NCBI GenBank assembly: GCA_003509545.1
Contig: DOLC01000030.1
Span: 1 to 10,436, forward strand
Origin: Peptococcaceae bacterium
Lineage (GTDB): Bacteria; Bacillota; DSM-521; Neomoorellales; Neomoorellaceae
DNA length: 10,436 bases
Reading direction: 5' to 3'
The notes beneath the pieces are model-generated. The model did not search any database, was not told where the DNA came from, and saw nothing but the letters and a program-made list of their open reading frames with translations. The first letter of the stretch is position 1, and each line of letters starts with the position of its first letter. Of the stretch, positions 5,210-10,436 are shown one piece after another. A program made the position numbers and the translations under genes.

Positions 5210-5947
5210 GTGTACTGCGAAGCGGATCTCCACACCCACACCGTGGCCAGCGGCCATGCGTACAGTACGGTCAAGGAGCTGGCCGAGGCGGCGGCCGATA
5301 AAGGCCTTAAGCTCATCGCCATCACCGACCACGGCCTGCGCATGCCCGGGGGCCCCCATGAGCACTATTTCCATAATCTAACCGCGCTGCCGCGGAAGCT
5401 GGGGGAAGTAGAGGTCTTAAGGGGCGTGGAAGCCAACATCATCGACGAAGAAGGGCATCTGGACGTCCCAGAGGAAATCCTGGAGAAGCTGGATATCGTC
5501 CTGGCTGGCTTTCACTCAGGGGTAGGATTCGACGGGCGCTCTCCGGAAGAGTATACCCGGGCGGCCCTGGCAGCCTTAAGCCATCCCCTGGTCCATGTCC
5601 TGGTGCACCCCGGCAACCCGGATTTCCCCGTGGACCTGGAGGCGGTGGCCAAGGCCGCCGCGGCCCATAATAAGGCCTTGGAGTTCAACAACAATTCCTT
5701 TTCGGTAAGCCGTCCGGGCAGCCTGCCCCGCTGCCAGCAACTGGCCCGGCTGGCCAAACAATATCGGAGCCCCGTGGTCATTTCCAGCGATGCCCACATC
5801 CATACGGCCGTGGGGAATTTCGTTCGGGCCTGGCAGGTGGTTAGGGGGGCGGGGATCGGCGAGGACCAGATAATTAATCTCACGGCCGGCCGCGTCAAGG
5901 AGTACCTTGGGTGGCACCGCCGCCGCTCCCGGGCCGGGCGGCGTTAG
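5210..5947 (+). CDS. PHP-domain metal-dependent phosphatase, YcdX family
   Basis: A 245-residue single-domain protein, the usual family length. The GTG start follows AGGGAGGGG (5192-5200) at nine bases. It is similar along its length to E. coli YcdX, and all nine predicted ligands of the trinuclear metal site are visible: His8, His10, His16, His41, Glu74, His102, His133, Asp194 and His196, each one position later than in YcdX. PHP proteins of this branch hydrolyse phosphoesters; the physiological substrate is not established, so I name none. The C-terminus is arginine-rich. radA begins 15 bases after its stop, so the two are probably co-transcribed, which hints at, but does not show, a nucleic-acid-related role. 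Confidence 0.92.
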   Translation: MYCEADLHTHTVASGHAYSTVKELAEAAADKGLKLIAITDHGLRMPGGPHEHYFHNLTALPRKLGEVEVLRGVEANIIDEEGHLDVPEEILEKLDIVLAGFHSGVGFDGRSPEEYTRAALAALSHPLVHVLVHPGNPDFPVDLEAVAKAAAAHNKALEFNNNSFSVSRPGSLPRCQQLARLAKQYRSPVVISSDAHIHTAVGNFVRAWQVVRGAGIGEDQIINLTAGRVKEYLGWHRRRSRAGRR

Positions 5948-5962
5948 GCCTTCAAAAAGGTA

Positions 5963-7336
5963 GTGAGGCCGGTGAAGACCAGGGTTCGCTTCGTCTGCCA
6001 GGCCTGCGGCTACGAGAGCGCAAGCTGGCTTGGGCGCTGTCCGGGCTGCGGGGCATGGGACTCTCTGGCCCGGGAGGCTGAAAAGCCGGTAAGGTCCGAT
6101 CCTTCCCCCGGGGGGGATAGCCCGCCGCCGGTCCTGCTGGCGGAAGCGCCGGACATAGGGGCCGCGAGGCTCCAGTCGGATGTAAAGGAATGGGACCGCG
6201 TCCTGGGCGGGGGACTGGTGACCGGCTCCTTGACCCTGGTGGGCGGGGCTCCGGGCATAGGGAAGAGCACCCTTCTCCTGCAGGTGGCCCATTCCGTGGC
6301 CGAAAGGCACGGGGCGGTGCTGTACGTTTCCGGCGAAGAATCCCCGGGGCAGATCCGGCTGCGGGCCCGGCGCCTCGGGGCCCTCTCCCGACGGATTTAC
6401 CTGCTGGCCGAAACCGACGTCCGGGGCATCCTCCATCATGTGGAAGACTTGGAACCGGCGCTGGTTATTGTAGACTCCATCCAGACGGTTTTCTTGCCCG
6501 ACCTATCGGCCGCCCCCGGCAGCCTTTCCCAGGTGCGGGAAAGCGCCGCCGCCTTCTTGCGGGCGGCTAAAAGGGGCGGGCCGGCGGTCATACTGGTGGG
6601 GCACATAACCAAGGACGGTTTTCTGGCCGGCCCCAAAGTCCTGGAACACCTGGTGGATTGCGTCCTCTACCTGGAAGGGGAAGGCATGCACGCCTACCGT
6701 CTGCTGCGGGCGGCCAAGAACCGTTTCGGTTCCACCAATGAGGTGGGTGTGTTTGCCATGACCTCCCAGGGGCTGAAGGAGGTTCCCAACCCTTCGGAGA
6801 ACCTCCTGGCCGAGCGCCCCCTCGGGGTGGCCGGTTCGGTGGTAACGGCCTGCCTGGAAGGGACCCGCCCCCTACTTTTGGAAATACAGGCCCTGGTCAG
6901 CCGCACCAGTTTCGGCAACCCCAGGAGATTGTCCACCGGCCTGGATTACAACCGGGCCCTCCTGCTCATGGCGGTGCTGGAGAAGAGGGGCCACCTGCCC
7001 CTCGGCGCCCATGATGTCTACCTGAACGTAGCCGGAGGCATCAACATAACCGAGCCGGCCGCCGACCTGGCCGTATGCCTGGCCATAGCTTCGAGCCTTA
7101 AGGACAAGCCCGTGGACCCCCACCTCCTCGTTGCGGGAGAGGTGGGCCTGGCGGGGGAAGTGAGGGCCGTAGCCCAGGCCGAAAAGCGGGTAGAAGAAGC
7201 CCGGCGCCTGGGGTTTACCCGTTTTATACTGCCGGAAGGCAATAAGAAAACCTTTTCCTCCCGGCAGGAGGACGAGATGTATTTCGTGCGCACTATAACC
7301 GAAGGGCTGAAGCTGGCCTTGGGGAAAACTAGGTGA
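5963..7336 (+). CDS. radA: DNA repair protein RadA
   Basis: RadA is a hexameric, RecA-related ATPase that drives branch migration of recombination intermediates in cytosolic DNA repair. The 457-residue protein has the family's full length and order: N-terminal zinc finger with Cys12/Cys15 and Cys26/Cys29; Walker A GGAPGIGKST (94-103); the RadA-specific KNRFGSTNEVG motif at 252-262; and a C-terminal Lon-protease-like domain from about 280. GTG 5963 is used here; GTG 5972, which would begin MKTRVRF like many homologues, is equally possible because neither has an ideal ribosome binding site (AAGG at 5957-5960). It follows the PHP gene by 15 bases. Its last eight bases overlap the end of the convergent minus-strand gene, and no terminator is seen there. 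Confidence 0.97.
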   Translation: MRPVKTRVRFVCQACGYESASWLGRCPGCGAWDSLAREAEKPVRSDPSPGGDSPPPVLLAEAPDIGAARLQSDVKEWDRVLGGGLVTGSLTLVGGAPGIGKSTLLLQVAHSVAERHGAVLYVSGEESPGQIRLRARRLGALSRRIYLLAETDVRGILHHVEDLEPALVIVDSIQTVFLPDLSAAPGSLSQVRESAAAFLRAAKRGGPAVILVGHITKDGFLAGPKVLEHLVDCVLYLEGEGMHAYRLLRAAKNRFGSTNEVGVFAMTSQGLKEVPNPSENLLAERPLGVAGSVVTACLEGTRPLLLEIQALVSRTSFGNPRRLSTGLDYNRALLLMAVLEKRGHLPLGAHDVYLNVAGGINITEPAADLAVCLAIASSLKDKPVDPHLLVAGEVGLAGEVRAVAQAEKRVEEARRLGFTRFILPEGNKKTFSSRQEDEMYFVRTITEGLKLALGKTR

Positions 7337-7724
7337 GGCTGAAATACCGCAGGGTACAGAGTTTGTCCTGCTCTTTGTCCAGGACGTCGGTGAGGCTGAT
7401 GTCCAGGGTGTTGCATAGGGCCGTCAGGTAGAAGAACAGCTGGCCTAATTCTTCTTCTACGGTTTCCCGGCATTCCGGACAGAGTTCGCCTAAAAGATGG
7501 CTGGTGAGATAGGAGGGAAGTTCGGCCATGGTTACCCCGGCCGGGAGGGTCTGCTTGGCGGCCCGTACCTGGATGCAGCCGCAGTTGGTTACTGCCTTGG
7601 CTACCGCCCGCTGCACCCGGGCTTGGGCTTCCTGCATTTTAGAAAGAATATCGAGAATACTCTTATGCCTGAGGGTGTATTGGGCCACCACTTGTTGGAA
7701 GCGATCACACAGCAGGTCGGACAT
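7329..7724 (-). CDS. Small cysteine-containing protein with MazG-like C-terminal helix; function unknown
   Basis: A 131-residue protein. ATG (7722-7724) is preceded by AAGGAGGGG (complement of 7732-7740) at seven bases and a consensus promoter, so expression is well supported. The N-terminal part is helical (about 1-45) and leads into a TNCGC segment (Cys48, Cys50); a CPEC motif (Cys82, Cys85) follows. Residues about 87-117, with EEELGQLFFYLTALCNTLDI, resemble the helix of MazG-type nucleotide pyrophosphohydrolases, but the protein is too short and lacks a convincing full EExxE...ExxD site, so catalysis is doubtful. I recall similar short clostridial proteins of unknown function but cannot confirm a family number. 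It is transcribed towards radA and overlaps its end by eight bases, occupying the position of disA in B. subtilis. Confidence 0.82.
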   Translation of the reverse strand: MSDLLCDRFQQVVAQYTLRHKSILDILSKMQEAQARVQRAVAKAVTNCGCIQVRAAKQTLPAGVTMAELPSYLTSHLLGELCPECRETVEEELGQLFFYLTALCNTLDISLTDVLDKEQDKLCTLRYFSLT

Positions 7725-7752
7725 CCCGCTACCCCTCCTTTATGCTAAACTA

Positions 7753-7782
7753 ATTATAAGCAGGGGGTTCGGGGACTGTCAA
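7753..7782 (-). promoter_or_regulatory. Consensus sigma-A promoter for the MazG-like gene
   Basis: Read on the minus strand, TTGACA (complement of 7777-7782) and TATAAT (complement of 7753-7758) are both perfect matches, with an 18-bp spacer. Transcription would start near 7746, giving a leader of about 20 bases that contains the ribosome binding site. Confidence 0.9.
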
Positions 7783-7799
7783 CCGTTGGGCGGTCTAGT

Positions 7800-7828
7800 T
7801 TGCCAGGTTTGCAAATATCTGTTATAAT
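7800..7828 (+). promoter_or_regulatory. Extended -10 promoter for yacL-ispD-ispF
   Basis: TTGCCA (7800-7805), a 17-bp spacer and TATAAT (7823-7828), with TGT just before the -10 box. A second TATAAT at 7852-7857 has no good -35 partner. The two divergent promoters have their -35 boxes only 17 bp apart, so they could share a regulator or interfere with each other. The leader to the start at 7911 is about 75 bases and A-rich. Confidence 0.88.
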
Positions 7829-7910
7829 GAAAACGCGGAAGTCCTACTTGGTATAATATGGGGGCAGGTGAGGAAGAATCAAAAAAAGTGAGAAAGAAGT
7901 AGGTGATCGC

Positions 7911-9053
7911 ATGTTTTACCGCTTGTTACGGGTGGGTATTTCCCTGGTTACGGGTGCCGTAGGGTTTTCGGTGGGGCAGGCCGTTATGTCCCTCTGGACC
8001 ACAGGGCCGCCGGGAGCCAAAGGGCCTCTACTGAGTCTGGTGACCGTGCTCTTCGCCCTGGCTGGTTACGCCCTGGCCGGCCGCCTGGTGGATTGGGGGA
8101 TGCAGTTCCTCCGCTGGCTGGAGGCCCGTCTGCAGCGCCTGTCGGCCCAAGAACTGGTAAGCGGGGCCCTGGGATTGGTTATCGGTCTTATAATTGCTAA
8201 TCTTATCGGGGCGCCCTTTGCTAAATTACCCTTTGTCGGTCCTTATATCCCTATGGTGGGGAGCATATTCCTGGGGTATCTGGGTTGGAGTTTGGGGACC
8301 AAGAGAAGGGAAGAGATATGGAGCTTGTTTTCCTTTTTCCCCAGGCTGGGTAAAGACAGGTCCAAGGGGGAGGGCGCGCGGAGCGGGGCCAAGATCCTGG
8401 ACACCAGCGTCATCATCGACGGCCGCATTGCCGATATCATTCAAACAGGCTTTTTAGAGGGGACGATGATCATACCGGGCTTTGTCCTGGAAGAACTGCG
8501 CCACATAGCCGATTCCTCGGACGTGCTGAAGCGGAACCGCGGCCGCCGAGGTCTGGATGTCCTGAATAAGATCCGCAAGGAATTGGGCGTTACGGTAAAG
8601 ATCCACGAGGAGAAATTCGATGACGTGGCGGAGGTGGACAGCAAGCTGGTCCGCCTGGCCCAGAAACTCAAAGCGCCCATTGTTACTAATGATTATAACT
8701 TAAACAAGGTGGCCGAACTTCAGGGCGTAAGGGTGCTCAACATAAACGAACTGGCCAACGCGGTAAAGCCCATTGTCCTCCCCGGAGAGGAGATGACCAT
8801 CCAGGTGATTAAGGACGGCAAGGAGGCCGGGCAGGGCGTGGGTTACCTGGACGACGGAACCATGATCGTAGTAGAGAACGGCCGTCGCTACATAGGCCAG
8901 TCCATCGCCGTTTTAGTGACCAGCGTCCTCCAGACCTCTGCCGGGCGGATGATCTTTGCCCGTCCCAAGGGCCCGGAGAAGAAAAACCACTCCCACCAGG
9001 GCCAGCCCGCCCACCAGCCCCTCCAGCGGGGAGAATACCAGTGCCTTTCCTGA
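7911..9053 (+). CDS. yacL: Membrane-anchored PIN/TRAM domain protein (YacL family)
   Basis: A 380-residue protein with the YacL layout. Four hydrophobic segments lie in about residues 5-130, followed by a short linker, a PIN nuclease domain (about 160-285) and a C-terminal TRAM RNA-binding domain (about 293-355). Acidic PIN residues are visible: Asp164 in KILDTSVIIDG, Glu194/Glu195 in VLEELRH, Asp243 and Asp261 in VTNDYN. This predicts a metal-dependent ribonuclease held at the membrane; its targets are not established. The ATG follows AGGTGATC (7901-7908), which matches the 16S anti-Shine-Dalgarno well. The last 25 or so residues are polar, not conserved in character, and overlap the ispD start by 13 bases, so translation of the two is likely coupled. 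Confidence 0.93.
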   Translation: MFYRLLRVGISLVTGAVGFSVGQAVMSLWTTGPPGAKGPLLSLVTVLFALAGYALAGRLVDWGMQFLRWLEARLQRLSAQELVSGALGLVIGLIIANLIGAPFAKLPFVGPYIPMVGSIFLGYLGWSLGTKRREEIWSLFSFFPRLGKDRSKGEGARSGAKILDTSVIIDGRIADIIQTGFLEGTMIIPGFVLEELRHIADSSDVLKRNRGRRGLDVLNKIRKELGVTVKIHEEKFDDVAEVDSKLVRLAQKLKAPIVTNDYNLNKVAELQGVRVLNINELANAVKPIVLPGEEMTIQVIKDGKEAGQGVGYLDDGTMIVVENGRRYIGQSIAVLVTSVLQTSAGRMIFARPKGPEKKNHSHQGQPAHQPLQRGEYQCLS

Positions 9054-9727
9054 CGGCCCTCGTAGCGGCCGCGGGCCGGGGGAGCAGGATGGGGGCCGAC
9101 CGCAACAAGGTGTTCCTCCCTCTAAAGGGCAGGCCCGTTTTGCTCTACAGCCTGGAGGTCCTGGAAAGCTCACCCCTGGTCCAGGCCGTCGTCGTCATAA
9201 CCCGGCGGGAAGACCTACACCGGTGCCGGGAGATCCTGGGCGGCCGGTACAGCAAGGTTGTGGGCCTGGTGGAAGGGGGGCGGGAGCGCCAGGATTCGGT
9301 GTATCGTGGCCTCCAGGCCCTTCCTCCGGAAACAGAGCTGGTGGCCGTCCATGATGCTGCCCGCCCCCTGGTGGATGAAGGGCTTCTGGCCAGGGTGGTG
9401 GCCGCAGCCAGGGAATGGGGAGGGGCGGTGGCCGCCGTGCCGGTACGCGACACTATCAAGCGGGATAACGGCCGGGGGATGGTGAGGGAGACCCTGGTAC
9501 GTCAAAATCTTTGGGCCGCCCAGACGCCCCAGGTTTTTCGCCGGGACTGGCTGGAGGAGGCCTACCGGCGGGGGATGGCCGAGGGATGGCGGGTCACCGA
9601 CGACGCCTCCCTGGTGGAAAGGTGCGGGTATCCGGTGAAGCTGGTGGAAGGAGACTACCGCAATCTAAAGATAACCACCCCGGAGGACCTCCTCCTGGCC
9701 GCCGCCCTCCTGAAAGGGAAGGATTGA
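9041..9727 (+). CDS. ispD: 2-C-methyl-D-erythritol 4-phosphate cytidylyltransferase
   Basis: IspD joins CTP and 2-C-methyl-D-erythritol 4-phosphate to give CDP-ME in the cytosolic MEP isoprenoid pathway. The 228-residue protein shows the family motifs in order: CTP-binding AAGRGSRMG (10-18) with Lys23; GGRERQDSVYRGL; VHDAARPLV; VPVRDTIK; TPQVF; TDDASLVE; and GDYRNLKITTPEDL at the C-terminus. Its length is normal for the family. The GTG start is preceded by GGGGAG (9028-9033) and lies inside the end of yacL. ispF follows on the same strand; IspE, which acts between them, is not in this window. Confidence 0.97.
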   Translation: MPFLTALVAAAGRGSRMGADRNKVFLPLKGRPVLLYSLEVLESSPLVQAVVVITRREDLHRCREILGGRYSKVVGLVEGGRERQDSVYRGLQALPPETELVAVHDAARPLVDEGLLARVVAAAREWGGAVAAVPVRDTIKRDNGRGMVRETLVRQNLWAAQTPQVFRRDWLEEAYRRGMAEGWRVTDDASLVERCGYPVKLVEGDYRNLKITTPEDLLLAAALLKGKD

Positions 9728-9738
9728 GGTCCGGGTGT

Positions 9739-9784
9739 GGGGCCCTTGCCGGGCAGGCGAAAACCTTTTTGCCGACGGGGCCCC
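9739..9784 (+). other. Stem-loop in the ispD-ispF gap
   Basis: GGGGCCC (9739-9745) can pair with GGGCCCC (9778-9784), and inside it GGCA (9752-9755) with TGCC (9770-9773). No T tract follows, so it is not a usual terminator. It ends nine bases before an AGGAGAG sequence at 9793-9799 and could affect translation or processing between ispD and ispF. Confidence 0.45.
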
Positions 9785-9898
9785 CGTGACACAGGAGAGA
9801 CATCCATGCAGCCTGCGCGGCACCGGCAGAAGAAAGAAAATAACCAAGAGGGCATTTTCGTGAGGAGACTACCACTTCCGGGGGGTGCCGAACATATA

Positions 9899-10375
9899 AT
9901 GCGCATAGGCCTGGGTTTTGACGTCCACCCCCTGGTAGAGGGGCGCAAGCTCATCCTGGGCGGGGTAGAGATACCCTACGAACGCGGCCTGGCCGGCCAT
10001 TCCGACGCTGACGTCCTCCTACACGCTTTGGCCGACGCCCTGCTGGGGGCCGCCGCCCTGGGAGATATCGGCCAGCATTTTCCGGACGACGATCCGCGTC
10101 TGGCAGGGATAGACAGCACCCTTTTACTCCGGGAGGCCTGGCAGAAGGTGAGCCAGTTGGGCTTTTCCCTGGCCAATGCCGATTGCGTAGTGGTGGCCGA
10201 GAGGCCCCGCCTGGCCCCCTATATACCGGCCATGCGGGAGAGGATAGCCGATGTTCTGGCCGTACCGATAAAGAAGATCGGCATCAAGGCCACTACTACC
10301 GAGGGCCTGGGCTTTGCCGGCCGGGGGGAGGGGATAGCCGCCCTGGCCACGGTATTGCTCCTACCGTCCTTCTGA
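9899..10375 (+). CDS. ispF: 2-C-methyl-D-erythritol 2,4-cyclodiphosphate synthase
   Basis: IspF converts CDP-ME 2-phosphate to the cyclic diphosphate, releasing CMP, as a zinc-dependent trimer in the MEP pathway. From ATG 9899 the protein is 158 residues, the normal length, and begins MRIGLGFDVH as homologues do. Metal ligands Asp8, His10 and His42 are visible, with GHSDAD (33-38), the DIGQHFPDDDP stretch and the KATTTEGLGFAGRGEGI motif near the end. The ribosome binding site before 9899 is weak (GGGGGTG about ten bases upstream). An in-frame ATG at 9806 has a better site, AGGAGAG at 9793-9799, and would add 31 basic residues; I keep 9899 because it matches the family. No terminator directly follows the stop. 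Confidence 0.95.
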   Translation: MRIGLGFDVHPLVEGRKLILGGVEIPYERGLAGHSDADVLLHALADALLGAAALGDIGQHFPDDDPRLAGIDSTLLLREAWQKVSQLGFSLANADCVVVAERPRLAPYIPAMRERIADVLAVPIKKIGIKATTTEGLGFAGRGEGIAALATVLLLPSF

Positions 10376-10436
10376 CGTATCCCTACTTTTTGCAAGGTAG
10401 GCCTGCTTGGGCTTGAGATAGAGCGAGCAAGCCTTC
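10376..10436. other. Right edge: short inverted repeats, no gene
   Basis: CCTAC and GTAGG flank a T5-containing loop near 10382-10401, and GGCTTG ... CAAGCC follows near 10410-10433. These may begin a structured leader of the next gene. cysS or gltX genes often follow ispF in Firmicutes, and cysS may carry a T-box, but too little sequence is present to say. Confidence 0.25.

Noticed and set aside
5576..6439. Open frame of 287 codons on the minus strand
   Set aside because: It runs antisense across the PHP gene and radA, both strongly identified, and has no domain or ribosome binding site.
1..10436. CRISPR array, insertion sequence, integrase or attachment site beside the tRNA
   Set aside because: No regularly spaced repeats, transposase or integrase motifs, or duplicated tRNA 3' end were seen.

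Overview
The window reads as chromosomal DNA from a GC-rich, Gram-positive, probably anaerobic clostridium of the Moorella / Desulfotomaculum type. The grounds are: a selenocysteine tRNA; GTG and TTG starts behind AGGAGG-like ribosome binding sites; sigma-A promoters close to consensus; an AbrB/SpoVT-type regulator; and a radA ... yacL-ispD-ispF order related to the Bacillus subtilis clpC-radA-disA-yacL-ispD-ispF cluster. The genus is inferred; the Firmicutes assignment is firmer. No mobile element, CRISPR array or phage gene was seen.

Left part (1-535): a promoter drives selC, the UCA-anticodon tRNA-Sec. A 68-residue CxxC protein of the DUF1858 type follows 33 bases later, then a strong intrinsic terminator.

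Signalling part (548-4594): a tandem HD/HD-GYP protein, a membrane PhoR/WalK-like histidine kinase and a SpoVT/AbrB-type DNA-binding protein with a CxxC...CxxC tail are packed tightly on the + strand. No response regulator is present. A well-formed class I cyclic-di-GMP riboswitch (3663-3758) then stands before a second, single-domain HD-GYP gene, with a terminator hairpin between them. A gene likely to degrade c-di-GMP is therefore probably controlled by a c-di-GMP-sensing RNA.

Non-coding part (4595-5136): roughly 540 bases with no credible gene. It holds a perfect 11-bp inverted repeat, an imperfect 40-bp direct repeat and several hairpins. One hairpin pairs fully only as a minus-strand RNA, through a G-U wobble and a GAAA loop. 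The block may encode a large structured RNA of unknown class; this is the least explained part of the window.

Right part (5137-10436): a promoter precedes a YcdX-type PHP metallohydrolase gene, closely followed by radA. A MazG-like, cysteine-containing gene on the minus strand overlaps the radA end by 8 bases and occupies the place where disA lies in B. subtilis. Back-to-back promoters then serve this gene and yacL (four membrane segments, PIN and TRAM), which overlaps ispD. ispF follows after a 171-base gap that contains a stem-loop and an alternative upstream start. IspD and IspF catalyse two steps of the MEP isoprenoid pathway. The last 60 bases contain small inverted repeats but no identifiable gene.
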